Assembly: GCA_020310875.1 (NCBI GenBank)
Contig: CM035407.1
Location: forward strand, 92,764,632 to 92,828,631
Origin: Ceratopteris richardii
Lineage: Eukaryota > Streptophyta > Polypodiopsida > Polypodiales > Pteridaceae
Direction: 5' to 3'
Length of the DNA stretch: 64,000 bases
The position numbers and the translations under genes were made by a program. The notes beneath the pieces were generated by a model. It saw only the letters and a list, made by a program, of their open reading frames with translations. It was not told the DNA's origin and did not search any database. Each line of letters opens with the position of its first letter. Position 1 is the stretch's first letter. Of this stretch, positions 43,569 through 54,781 are shown piece after piece.

Positions 43569-43970
43569 AGTCTCAGGTAACCATCTTTACCACACTTGTA
43601 TAGATTATCACCAATGAGTGAGTAATCCAGGGCTTCTTGTTCTAGAATTCTTTGTCTGGCCAATGTCATATCTTGAGGGAATGTTTTCGTCCTCAAGAAT
43701 GCTACTAGTGGTTCACTCCAATCTGGCACTATGGATACCTGATAAAGAGTGGCATGTTCCACAGGTGGTTTAGTGCAGCAGATCGGGCATTCCTTGCACA
43801 GCTTATGGACATCAGCTTCCATAGTAGGCCAATGCACTCCGAGTCTCCTTAATGTCTGTAGGGTTCGTTGCTTCGAGTAGTGTTGCTCTAATGCACCTAC
43901 ATGTGCCAATATCCCTTGATCTGTCTGTTTGTACATGCTTCTTGCCACGATATGGTACTTTTCTGGGCTT
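43535..43970 (-). pseudogene. Extra H2C2 zinc-binding module before the Gy-3 integrase
   Basis: The frame reads AHVGALEQHYSKQRTLQTLRR, then VHWPTMEADVHKLCKECPIC, an H-x6-H...C-x2-C module like the integrase zinc domain. It is followed by a spacer (LDYSLIGDNLYKCGKDGYLRLCV), which normally comes just before the single H2C2 module. The true H2C2 of integrase then follows in the next frame (from 43568). The element thus has two such modules in series. The ORF is frameshifted from RNase H at about 43965 and from integrase at about 43555. Confidence 0.7.
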
Positions 43971-44679
43971 TTACTACTTCTCTACCTTGAGTGTTTATGA
44001 CTGGGTGATTAGGCCCGTAGGTCAGTACTGGCACTAATGGCTTAGCCCACTGAGGTACAACTTCCAGATTAAACAAGTAAGCATCAGGAAGGTCATCTGA
44101 TACTCCTTGTGGGGCTTCTCTCGATGTGAGCCTAGAGAGATGGTCTGCTCTCAAGTGAGTCTTCCCTTTCCTCACCACAACTTCAAAGTCGTATTCCATT
44201 AGTAAGAGAAACCATCTTACTAATCTACCTGTATTGCATGGCTTGTTTACCAAGTACAACAATGCTTGGTGGTCAGTAAAAAATTTAAACTTACTTGCAA
44301 GCAAATAGTGCCTAAACTTCTTAACCGCATACACCATGCCTAAGCCTTCTCTCTCAGTAGTGGTATAGTTCCGTTCAGCAGCATTTAGCTGTCTACTAGC
44401 ATAGGCAATGGGAAGATCCATATTACCTTCACTAGTAGGTTGTGCGAGTACACATCCAATAGCATAATTGGATGCATCCACGTGAACATGAAAGGGTTTA
44501 TTCCAATCTGGTGTGGTCAAGATTGGTGCTGAACACAATCTTCTTTTGAGTTCATTAAAGGAGTCCTCACACTCATCAGTCCACTCAAAGTTAGTCAAAA
44601 GTCCATACAAAGGCTTTGCAATGATGGCATACATGTGTATGAAACGCCGGTAATAACTGCAATGCCAATTGTGCCTCAC
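43897..44679 (-). pseudogene. Gy-3 RT connection and RNase H
   Basis: It starts within YYRRFIHMYAIIAKPLYGLLT, the connection after the RT thumb, and FEWTDECEDSFNELKRRL. RNase H has all four acidic positions recognisable: HVHVDASNY, TTEREGLGMVYAV, FTDHQALLYLV and RADHLSRL. The RT fingers and palm that should precede it are missing: the upstream frame runs from an acidic linker straight into this region near 44650. The frame shifts near 43965 before the zinc-binding module. Confidence 0.88.
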
Positions 44680-45091
44680 GTTTAGGCATTCTCACCATGA
44701 CTCTTCTATCGGCTATCTCATACTTTTTAAAGTGTTCAGGGACCTCAAACAAAGATTCTTCCTCCTCAGGTGTGACTTCTCTCTTCTTTCTTTTCTTACC
44801 TTCGTTCTTGGTAGTCACTTGCGTGGTTAACCTCACATCATTTATAAGTTCTCCATGTCTCTGAGGATAAGCTTCCACTTCGTAGAAGTATTCTTCATCT
44901 GATGCAAAAGGTGGGTCCATAATGATTGACTCTAGATCGGAGTCACTCGCATCCTCAAATGCATCAGGGCTAGGTTCGCACTCTTCTAAAACTGCCTCTC
45001 CCATGATTGGCTCTATGGAGAAGACTGAAATGTCATAGCCATCCTCATCACAGTGGGGTGTCCATTGTTCTTCATTGATGGCTACATCCAT
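44591..45091 (-). pseudogene. Acidic linker of Gy-3 and site of RT loss
   Basis: A 166-codon frame in the same frame as the protease ORF, separated by the TAG at 45110. It is strongly acidic (ECEPSPDAFEDASDSDLES), then basic (GKKRKKREV), then acidic (PEEEESLFEVPEHFKKYEI). It ends at MPKREAQLALQ, followed at once by connection-domain sequence in a shifted frame. In related plant gypsy elements an RT of roughly 200-250 residues would lie between. A deletion is the simplest explanation. Confidence 0.7.
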
Positions 45092-45109
45092 TGTTGCTAG
45101 AATTTCTGC

Positions 45110-45799
45110 CTAGCCGTGAGGTTCAAATTCTTCGTCCAAAAATACTACAGGTGCATAGGTTGGGTCTTCAATTGATCTATGTGTTTCCTTCGCACCTACC
45201 TCTCTGGCTTTTTCCCTCTTCTCTTCTTCTAATGCTACTTTGCACATCCATAAGTGGGTATCTTCATGCATCCATGAAGATCCTGATCCTATGGAATGCA
45301 CCGATTCGGTATCATCTTTGGCTCTATGGATGGGGTTCCATTGGATAGGAGGGACATCTCTATGAGAGTAGTCCTTGAGATTCACTTTGGTCGTAACACC
45401 TAAGTGTTGCAAGTACAAGGAATTGGTTCCCCAATCCTGTACCACTTGCAACTGTCGCATAAATGGTCTTCCCAAAATCATCTCATAGGCATGATTTTTG
45501 CTAAAGTCACATATGGCAAAGGTGTGCTCAAACTCAACACCACATGTAGTGAGAGTTATTCCTTCTAGCAGCTCTAAGGGTCTCTCTATGTGACTATCAG
45601 CCATCTGCAATTTCATCCTCGTGGGCCTGAGTGCTGGCTTGCCCCAACGCTTCCATAGGGAAGTAGTGGCAATTGCAACTCTTGCACCTGAGTCTAGAAT
45701 GGCCTTGGTGGTGTATCCTTGATGGGTGATAGGAAGATATGTGTTTCCCTCTTTGCCCTCACTCATGTCTCCTATCTTGTCCAAGGGTATTTCTGGCAC
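45110..45799 (-). pseudogene. Gy-3 canonical retropepsin
   Basis: The protease at its usual place after gag. It shows YLPITHQGYTTKAILDSGAR with the catalytic DSGA, then VAIATTSLWKRWG, a middle with MADSHIERPLELLEGITL, and YEMILGRPFMRQLQVVQDW as the closing hydrophobic-Gly motif. The frame continues upstream to 46150 through a TAG at 45806-45808 and downstream through a TAG at 45110-45112, so it was once part of a longer polyprotein. Confidence 0.88.
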
Positions 45800-45805
45800 T
45801 GTTCT

Positions 45806-46150
45806 CTAGGATCCTACCTGGGAACGAGGTTTTGCTATCTCTGGTACTTGTTTGGCTACATGTTTCCATAGCTCTGGCCTAACCTTGAGTAGTTCTTCTA
45901 AAGTGAGATTGCACTGCACCTTAGTGTTCTTCACTACCTCCGTGTTCCTAGGTATGACTGAATCTTCGTTTCTTACCATGAATGTGGGTGCTCTCATACA
46001 AGTGGACTTTGCTTCCCATGGGCCTGTGAAATGGGGTAGTTCCTGTAAAGAATTAGACTCGAAGTCTAATCTCTCTTGAGATTGGGCACTCTCTTGCTCT
46101 CCATAAATGGAAGGAAGGTCTTGTGGGAATTGATCGTGTGTGTCATCCAC
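45806..46150 (-). pseudogene. Gy-3 spacer between knuckle ORF and protease
   Basis: A 114-codon frame in the same frame as the protease (stop at 45806) and the knuckle ORF (stop at 46208). It includes LTLEELLKVRPELWKHVAKQV, a helical segment often found just before the protease in plant gypsy elements. No catalytic motif. Confidence 0.7.
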
Positions 46151-46207
46151 AAGTTCAATGGGAGGAGGAACTTCACTCTCTTTAGCCCATTTCTCTTCTT
46201 GAATCTC

Positions 46208-47389
46208 TCACAAGAATTCTGGTGTGTATCGATTCATAGAAGAAGAGGTGTCTGGTTCAATGGAGTTAGGCACATAAGCTTCCTTGGGAGGAATGCTTAT
46301 TCTATCACTGTCCTTCTCCTTAGCCTGGGAGTTGGCTCCTTTTCGAGACTTTGCAATTAACATCTCCAATCTGTCTAACAGACCATCAAAATGCAATGGT
46401 GTTCTAGTGGAGCTAGAGCAAGTGAAAAGGCGACTGGTCTCAAACATGGCTTGAGCCAATTCCACCATCTTGGCACACAACTTAGTTCGTTCAAGATCTA
46501 GGTCAGCTCTAGGGTAACATCTTTCATGATCCGTTACATTTGGTCCTTCCTGGATCCTGGCCTGATATGCTATGAGCATCATATCTATGTCTTCAGGAGT
46601 GGGATCTGCTAAAACTGATCCTACTCGGGGTGGTGGGTGGGTTATGTGTGGTGGATTAGATGGTTGAGGAATGGAGGGTGAAGGGGATGGTAGTGGTGGG
46701 AATGTGTGAGAGTGCGTTTGAGATGTGATTTCTATGATTTTGGCTTTGGTTTCTCGTAGGCTTTCCTCAAGTTCGCTCATCTTTTTTGCCCATTGCCTTT
46801 TCATACGTTCACGGCTATCTCTCCAAGCTCTTGTTCTCTTCTTATTCTGACTCTGAGTCTCGCTAACCTCCACATTCTTTTCCTGGCCTAAGTCTTGGTT
46901 TTGTTGCAACGCTTGAGCTCTAGTGACCACTTGTATTGTCGTGGTGGACGTGACGCTTCCTGTAGAGTCTACTACTAACCCAATAACATTGATAGGAGTA
47001 ATTTTTGGCATATTATTGGGATTCTTTGGGCAATCTCGTAAGAGATGCTCTTTTCCACAATCTGTACAAAAGCCTTGGATTGCCACTGACTGGGGTTGTG
47101 TAGGTGGAGGTAAGGGGCAATCGCAAACGAGGTGATCTCCCTGACATCTGTAGCATGGTCCTCTAGGGAATGGGGGTCTTACTTGCCTAGGTTGAGGTCT
47201 AGTGTTGGGATTTGTGTACATGAGATTTGCATATTCTGGCTCCCCACTAGGTTCACTTGGCTCTTCATTGTAGTAGGACTCAACATGTTCAGGAGATTGC
47301 ATGTAGTAGGCCTGGGGGCTATCTATATGTGTAGAATCAAAGCTATGGTCACTCGGGTCACTTTTTGACAGCAATGGCGTTACTGGCAT
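46208..47389 (-). pseudogene. Gy-3 zinc-knuckle and coiled-coil protein
   Basis: A 393-codon frame ending in TGA (46208), in frame with the protease region. Two knuckles, CYRCQGDHLVCDC and CTDCGKEHLLRDC, have the spacing CX2CX3HX4C, one residue shorter than the usual retroviral knuckle. A basic helical stretch follows (RAWRDSRERMKRQWAKKM; ELEESLRETKAKI), then a proline-rich region and a helical C-terminus (LCAKMVELAQAMFETSRLF; LLDRLEMLIAKSRKG). It is separated from gag by a frameshift at about 47390-47530. It looks like a second nucleocapsid-like module. Confidence 0.78.
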
Positions 47390-47531
47390 TATGGCTCTAT
47401 TCAGGTTCTATTCTACAGTGGTACTTTACAGGAATTACATTAGCTAGGGCAGGGGGTTGTTGTGCTAACACAGGCTGAGGCTTTTGTTGGTTTTGATATT
47501 GTGGGTGGTAGGTTTGTTGAGGTCTAGCATA

Positions 47532-49415
47532 CTACTGCGGTGGGTACTGGTTTTGGTACCTGCCTTGTTGAGGGTATGGTTGTGGGTACATCTGCCTAAC
47601 TGCTTGCTTATTGTAGGGGCAATCTTGCGTAGTGTGATTGGTGTACCTCCGTTCTATGGTGCAGTATTGACTACTGGGATTCACTTGGGGTTGAGCCATG
47701 ATGGGACATACGTTCGCCATATGGTCACCTCCGCAAGTGTAACATCTTTTCACAGAGGCAAATCTTGGAATCTGCTTGCTAGATACACCTAATTTCAAAG
47801 CTACCTTTTCTGCTAGATCCTCAATTGATGTGGATTGTGAGGAAATGAGGCTACTAGAACTATCTGAATCTTTATAGATTTTTGAGAGCTCTAATTCCTC
47901 CCCTAGGTTATCCTCAATGTTGATGCACATGCGTACACACTCTTCTATGGTCCTAGGGTCTTTCAAGTACACATATGACCTCAATTTGGTACTTAACAAT
48001 CCATCCAAGAATAAAGCCACTTGTTTGGCTGGTGTGGGTAACTTAGGCACAGGGCATCTCTCCAGATATTGCCTAAATCTTCTTCCTGCAAGTCTCACGG
48101 TCTCTTGAGGGGTCTTCTTGAAGCTATGTATCAATGAGGAAGTATTATGCCTTATCCCACTCTTAGAGAATTCCGTGATGAAAGCCTCTAAGAGTTGGTC
48201 TATGCTCCTAAACTGTCTCTCATTCAATGGTCGAAACCATGTAAGGGTTGTGTTCCTAAGGGTTAGACCAAAGGCATTATACTGCGTGAATAGGTCCTCA
48301 ACTTGTTCAGCTCTCAAGACTTGCCTAAACTCAACCACATGATCATATGGGTCTCCTGTGCCATCGAAGTAGTTCTTCATGGACTTAACTAGCTGGGTAG
48401 GTCTCAAAGTCCTCGTGTGCTCTCTAGGTCTTGGTAGAGGGAATTCATCCACATTCCTTTGGTTCCTTGGAGCTCTAAGTACCTCAGGTTCCCCTCTATT
48501 TGTTTCCGTTCTCATTCTTTCTCTGCCCCCTAGGTTGGCAAAGCTTACCTCAGGTCTATCTCTACTTCTGTCTCTCTGAGCTCCATGAGCTTGGGATGTT
48601 CCAGCTCCTGGGTGACCAAAGGACACATTAGACCTAGGTTGGGGGAAAATAAATTCACCTTTCCAAGTGTAAGCATGCCTATCATGTTTTGTAACCACAA
48701 AGATCCGTTCTGATGCATTGTCTAGGTAAGTCACTTTGCCTGGGCTATCCGGGTCCTTGAACTCATATATCATGATTGTTCCTACCTCATTTGGCTGATC
48801 AGATTTATACCTCCAAAAGGCTTCATCAGTCTCTTGGTTCAAGAGAAGATCTATACTCTTATTGTCCTGGGGAACCCACTCGGGATTAAGGATTCTAGTA
48901 AGAACAGATTTTCCTCGAGGGGTCCTCGGCTCTCCTCCTATGTTCCCTTGCTCTAGGTCACCTATGTCCGTCTCAGGGATCACATTCCCGAATTCATCTG
49001 TCCTGTCTGGGTGACTAGTGACTACATATATGGTTCCTTCTTTGTCCAAGTATGCTCCGTTTTCAAACTTGACTGCTGGGTGTTCCCGTCCAATGGATTG
49101 ATCTGGGTTTTTGATTTGTACCACAGACCTTCCTAGGCCGTCCTCATAGATGCTAGCACCTAATCGGTTGGTCCTAAGGTATTCCAGCTATGTCTTGTAG
49201 GGGCCTTCCACCCTATACAAATATGGCACATCTGAACTCCCCGTAGGTCTCTCCATACCTTGAGACATCTCTGATTCACTAGTCCCAGAGCTAGGGTAAT
49301 GTGAAAAGTGACTCAGCTGCTGGGCCCAAGACCTAGCAGTGTGATTGACACTAGCCTCTGAAGACCTAAGACTTTGTCTATCTCTCCCTAGATGTCGTCC
49401 TGATCTAAGGTTCAT
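47532..49415 (-). pseudogene. Gy-3 gag
   Basis: One frame of about 628 codons from the ATG at 49413-49415 (MNLRSGRHLG), broken by a TAG at 49188-49190. The N-terminal 290 residues are acidic to neutral with no known fold. The Retrotrans_gag capsid follows: MKNYFDGTGDPYDHVVEFRQ, TLRNTTLTWFRPLNERQFRS, LLEAFITEFSKS, and CPVPKLPTPAKQVALFLDGL. Then a knuckle CYTCGGDHMANVC (CX2CX3HX4C) and a degenerate second one (HTTQDC). A Gln/Tyr/Pro-rich tail ends it. The capsid resembles plant gypsy gag; the long N-terminal extension is less usual. Confidence 0.88.
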
Positions 49416-50170
49416 ATGCCCTTTGTACGTTGCTGATTTCTTTGGTACCAGTCACTTGTTCCTTTTAAGTTCCTTCGGATGTGTTTTCTTGTTTTTAATT
49501 AAGCGTCGTCAGGAGCAATTTAGTGTGTCGTACTTGATGTTCTGCGTCCGCTTAGTTTAAGTTCTTTTCCTTTAAGTTATCCCTTGACTGCAATTTAGAC
49601 TATTCTTGGACTTGAGAAGTTAAAGACTCTTAGAACTTGAGTATTCCTATCGTACCTCTATTCAAACAAGACAACTACTCGCACTTAACCTATGCTAAGA
49701 ATGGACTGAGGGGTTAAGAGATGTTCCAACCTCAAGACGCTCCTCCTTGCTATGCTTCTCTACCCAGGAAGCAAGTTCCCAAGCCTGCACACAATGGCAC
49801 TCGCTTTGATTTCTCCAAGAGCTCTCGATAATCCTGTAAAAAATTCCCAAGTTTAGCTCCAACTTGATCCTTCAATTGACAGACAATTTATCACAGACCC
49901 TTTTTTCCCCCTTTGCTATTGTCAAAAATTTTTTCCTCTAGAGCTCTCTTGGTGTACCTACCCCTCAGTAGGTCAACTTCAAAATACCCTTCAAACGAAA
50001 AAGTTATGACTGTTCAGGGTTTAGGGGGTTAAAACAGACAAACAGGCCCTTTCAGGGTTCTAGGGCGTTTTTTCCAAGGCCTATTAAGTGTATGAGTGAG
50101 TGGGTATGTAAATATGCCCAAAATTTAGCCTAAATTTCCAAAAAATTACCCCTTTATTTTTTGCCGAGAA
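49416..50170. other. Region upstream of Gy-3 gag, unassigned
   Basis: About 750 bp where the Gy-3 leader, primer site and 5' LTR should be. The minus strand has TGGTACCAAAGAAATC (about 49442-49457), a possible primer-like TGG start, but no TGTCAATCCG LTR end follows. No coding is recognised. Either the 5' LTR is lost or this is an unrelated flank. Confidence 0.45.
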
Positions 50171-50547
50171 TGTCTGTCTATCGCGATAGACACTAACTGT
50201 CGCGTGGGGCTGTCTGTCGCGATAGACGATGTCTCTCATGATAGACGAGGTCTATCGTCTGTCATGGTTTTGATCTATCGTGATAGACGGTGTCTGTCGC
50301 GATAGACTGAGTCTATTGAGGAATTTGGTCTGTCGCGATAGACAAGTGTCTATCGCGATAGACGGGGTCTATCATGGGTCTCTGTCTGTCGCGATAGACG
50401 GGTGTCTGTCGCGATAGACGGGGTCTATCGTCTGTCGTGGTTTTGGTCTATCGCGATAGACGGTGTCTGTCGCGATAGACTGAGTTTATCGTGGGTCTCT
50501 GTCTGTCGCGATAGACGGGTGTCTGTCGCGATAGACGGGGTCTATCG
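50171..50547. repeat. Palindromic TCGCGA minisatellite, left part
   Basis: Dense repeats of a ~18-bp motif, GTCT(A/G)TCGCGATAGAC plus a short spacer. GTCTATCGCGATAGAC is a perfect palindrome. Monomers are grouped into a higher-order unit: the landmark TCTATCGTCTGTC(A/G)TGG begins at 50251 and 50424, and its start recurs at 50541. These spacings are 173 and 117 bp. The array is cut at 50547 by the chromovirus and continues at 63162. Confidence 0.93.
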
Positions 50548-51749
50548 TGTAACAAGTCTCCTAAACTTGAGTCAAAATCTCACAGAGAATAATGGGTTTC
50601 GACACCACAAGATATAAAGAAGGCAAACAGAGTATACGCAGAACAAGAAGAGAGAGAATTTTATTATCTGTGCAGATTTACAAGTAGTTCTGATCTGCGT
50701 TACAAAATCTATCAGATTGCTTCAATGTGAAGCCTCATCCACCCGACCACCCCCGAGCTGATCTCAATCCCAATCTCAATCACAATCACAATCTCAATCC
50801 CAATCTCAATCACAATCACAATCTCAATCTCAATCTCAATCTCAATCTCAATCTCAATCTCAATCGCAATTCCAGAAGCCGAAAAACGATCGTAATGACT
50901 GTACGACCATCATCCTTTTCTATCTCTCAGTCTTCGTCTTTTTGGGATCTCCGCCTTTCGCCAGCGCACGACCAATCACGCCTTCCTAGACCCGCACTTT
51001 TAGAATCTGCATGCTCCAAGATAGCGTCTTTTCGCATGTCTCATGCAAGACATCCGGACCACCCATGCATCTACTTTTCATGTTCACCATCAAGAATCGT
51101 ACCTGCAAAAATAGAGGTAATCCCTGCAACGCACTCACACACGTCAATCACCCAAAAATAACCCATATACCCATGTGCATTTTCTAAATCCGCGAACATG
51201 AATAAGATGAACGAATGAAGCCTTCTCTTTTTTTTTTTTAAGTGTTGGAAAACGGCACTTTTCAAAACCTTGTAACTCAAAAACAGTGAGGAATCAGCTT
51301 GAGCTTGTGAGAGACAAAAATATTCAGTTCTTAAATCTGTACAATAATGTTAGAGATGCCTCAGGTCCAAATCTGCTTCCAGATATCACTTTTGGGCCCT
51401 ACAAAATCAAAAATTCTAGAGAGAGATGAAAAAACATGAAAAATCTCTTCATTAACCTATCTTCATGGAACCAAATGAGACATAAAACATAGGAACTACA
51501 AAAAATTCAATCAGGTAAAGTTTTTCTACTAAGAATACTCTACCTTTCTCTCATACAACACTTTTTCAGATTCCTTCATCTTCATGCTCGAAATTAACAT
51601 ACAAATTTCATGCGACAACTTTCTAGAGAGAATGTAAAAACTTATTGCTACAAAATTTTGTAGACATGATCAAAATATCCTAAACATAAAATTTCATTAT
51701 TACCTACACATTTTTTTTTCTAGGTGGAAAATCAACGTGGCATCTTACA
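50548..51749 (-). repeat. Chr-AB left LTR
   Basis: 1202 bp on the plus strand, TGTAACAAGTC...CATCTTACA. It contains a hexamer array of CAATCT/CAATCA units at about 50763-50871. It is next to a polypurine tract, on the minus strand AAAGAGGGAGAGAAT. Confidence 0.93.
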
Positions 51750-51765
51750 ATTCTCTCCCTCTTTA
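51750..51765 (-). promoter_or_regulatory. Polypurine tract of Chr internal A
   Basis: The minus strand reads AAAGAGGGAGAGAAT directly before the LTR start TGTAAGATGCC. Internal B has the same site at 57432-57446. Confidence 0.8.
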
Positions 51766-51778
51766 AAGAACTCTGTCC

Positions 51779-54700
51779 TCAGAGTTGGAAAGAAGGATAA
51801 TGTTCCATAAACTCATCTAAACCAACCCATGTTGAATCTTCAATAGGATATGCAAACCACTTTACTAAAATTTCCACTATTTCACGATTCCTAAGATGTC
51901 TAACTCTCCTATCCAATATAACTTCTGGTTCAAGTTCAAAAGTGGCATCTTCCTTCAACTTAGATTTGTCCTGCAAAACATGATCAGCATTAGGAACATA
52001 CTTTTTAAGTAATCCAACATGGAAGACTGGATGAATTTTCAAAGTATTAGGTAGGTCAAGTAAATATGCAACAGAACCAATTTTCTTTAAGATTTTGAAA
52101 GGACCAGCATAACGAGGAGACAATCGATGATCTTTGCCTAAAACCAGATTTGATTTAGAAGGACTCACTTTCAAAAAAACCAGATCATTTGTTCTAAATT
52201 CCAAGGGCCTCTTTTTGAGATCATGATATAATTTCTGACGTTTCTGTGCATCTTTCATGTTTTTCCTTACCTTATTCAGCTCCAAATCCATGTTTTCAAG
52301 CATCTGTTTGGATATTTCAACCTGATTCTATGAATTAAAAAGTGAATGCGGCAGCAAGCAATTATAACCATACATTGCTTCAAAAGGTGTCATCTTAATA
52401 GAGGAATGCCATGCACTATTATATGCATATTCAACCAAGGGTAAATATTCAGTCCAATTGTTTTGGTTATCATTCACATACATGCGTAACATATCCTCAA
52501 GCACCTTGTTAACCCTCTCGGTCTCACCATCGGTTTGAGGATGAAATGCAGTACTCATGCGTAATTCTGTTCCTATGGATTGAAATGTTGCTTTCCAAAA
52601 ATTAGATGTGAACCTTGCATCCCTATCAGAAATTATACTTTTGGGTATACCATGTAACCTAAAAATTTCTTTTATGAAAAGTTTAGCAACATGCAAAGCT
52701 GTATCAGTTTTCCTCATGGGAAGAAAATGTGTCATCTTTGTAAGACGGTCCACGACAACAAAGATGGTATCATGCCCACTTCTGGTCACAGGCAACTTTG
52801 TTATGAAATCCATAGAGATGGATTCCCATTTTTGATTAGGCACATCTAATGGTTGTAACATGCCAGGACTCCTTTTAAATTCGGCCTTAACCTGTTGACA
52901 TTTCAGACATTCTTTGACATACCTCTTAATATCATATTTCATACGTGGCCAGTAATATGAAGCTTTCACTTTTGCATAAGTTCTAGAAAAACCAGGGTGT
53001 GCAGAGAAAGGTGCATCATGACAGTCATGCAAGATCTTTTCTTTCAAAACAGATTCTGAAGAAATACATAAATGAGAATTACAATACAAATCATTATTTC
53101 TCAAATGAAATTTTCCCTCAAACATAGAACCTGGATTCATACCCAAAAATTCCAAGATTGCTGCATAAAATAAATCTTCTTTTAATTCTTTTCCAATATC
53201 AAAATCAGAGGATAAAATAGAAATTGAACTACATAGGGCTTTATGACTCAAAGCATCGGCCACCTTGTTTTCTTTTCCTACTAAGTATTTAATATCAAAA
53301 TCATATTCACTTAGCAATTGCATCCATCGTTTTTGTGTATTGTTAAGTAAAGGTTGAGTAAATATGTATTTAAGGCTCTGATGATCTGTTCTTAATTCAA
53401 ACTTTACTCCTAGCAATAAGTGTCTCCAATGTTTAAGTGCATGAACAACTGCAACCATTTCTAAGTCATGTGTTGTATAATTTAGTTCATGTTTCCTTAA
53501 TTTCCTTGACTCATAAGCCACTACCCTCCCTTCTTGTGAAAGAACGCATCCGATTTGGCTTCCACTAGCATCACATGCAACAATAAAAGGCTTCCCTAAC
53601 TCAGGTATCTTTAGCACACAATTTTCGATAACTTTCTGTTTTAATTCGTCAAACACCTTTTGACACTCATCGTTCCATGTGAACTCTCTATTTTTCTTTG
53701 TCAATTCTGTAAGAGGATTTGCAATTCGAGAAAACTCCCTAATGTGTGCCCTCTCATATTGTGCCAAACCAAGGAAGCTTCTCACATCCCTCACACATTT
53801 GGGTGTAGGCCAGTCAACTATGCTTTTAACTTTCTCAGGATCTATATGAATCCCTTCCTTAGAAACAACTCTCCCCAAATAAGTCACTTCCCCTTTTGCA
53901 AAAAAACATTTACTCATCTTACCATATAGTTTATGCTCTCTTAGTTTTTGTAAAGTCTTCCTGAGATGCAATGCATGTTCATCATCATTCTTAGAATACA
54001 CAAAAATATCGTCAAGAAAAACTAATATAAATTCATCGAGATATTCATGAAACACATTATTCATCAAACACATAAATGTTGCAGGAGCATTTGTTAATCC
54101 AAAAGGCAAAACTGTGAACTCGTAATGACCATATCGTGTTCTAAAAGCGGTTTTGGGTATGTCCTCAGACTTTACTTTAATTTGATGATATCCCGATCTT
54201 AAGTCAATTTTAGTGAATACTCTGGCACCACTCAATTGACTCAGCAGTTCATCTATGTGTGGCAGTGGATACTTGTTCTCAATGGTTTTCTTGTTCAATC
54301 CCCTATAGTCAATACAAAGTCTGTATGAACAATCTTTCTTTTTCTGAAACAAAACAGGTGCTCCCCAAGGTGAAACACTAGGTCTTATCAACTCCTTCTT
54401 CAATAGATCATCCAATTGGAGCTTCAACTCTTTCAATTCATCAATATTGAACCTATAAGGTGCTCTAGAATAAGGCTCACTTCTTGGATAAAGTTCTATA
54501 GCATGGTCAATTTTCCTAGGAGGAGGCATGCCCGGTAGATCATCAAGAAATACATCTGCGTACTCATCTAAAAGTTTTTTAACATATTCCGGTATTTCCT
54601 CTTCTTTCTTCTTCTCCTGAAGGTCATGCACATAAACCAAATATGTCTCACAACCCTGTCGAATATCCCTAATCAACTTTATTGCAGAAATAGGAGAAAA

Positions 54701-54781
54701 ACTTGAATTACACTTGCCTGCAAGACGATGTTCCTTCCCTTCTATTTTCAAAGTAAGGATCCCGCTTTCACAATCAATCAC
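51779..54781 (-). pseudogene. Chr internal A: RT, RNase H, integrase, chromodomain
   Basis: One frame broken only by a TAG at 52328-52330, where internal B has a sense codon differing by one base. [67 protein letters not shown] (catalytic pair). RNase [42 protein letters not shown]. Integrase: H2C2 ([26 protein letters not shown]), [39 protein letters not shown]. The end is a GPY/F-like region (RYAGPFKILKKIG) and a chromodomain (EIVEILVKWFAYPIEDSTW). An indel near 54780 cuts it from the protease. Confidence 0.92.

Larger units (their letters stand above)
36087..49415 (-). mobile_element. Gy-3, gypsy-like element with two retropepsins and accessory ORFs
   Basis: Minus-strand order: gag (49415-47532), zinc-knuckle ORF (47389-46208), retropepsin (45799-45110), acidic linker (45091-44650), RNase H (44640-43900), first H2C2 (43930-43810), second H2C2 plus integrase and a second retropepsin (43568-41436), ORFb (40891-39143), ORFc (38726-36657), polypurine tract and LTR2. 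RT fingers and palm are absent. Several frames carry single stops. Accessory ORFs after integrase recall the env-like ORFs of Athila and related plant elements, but here they are two and long. Confidence 0.82.

Noticed and set aside
50171-50547. CRISPR-like array
   Set aside because: Repeats are palindromic, but spacers are short, repeated and part of a higher-order unit, with no cas genes and a plant context. It is a satellite.
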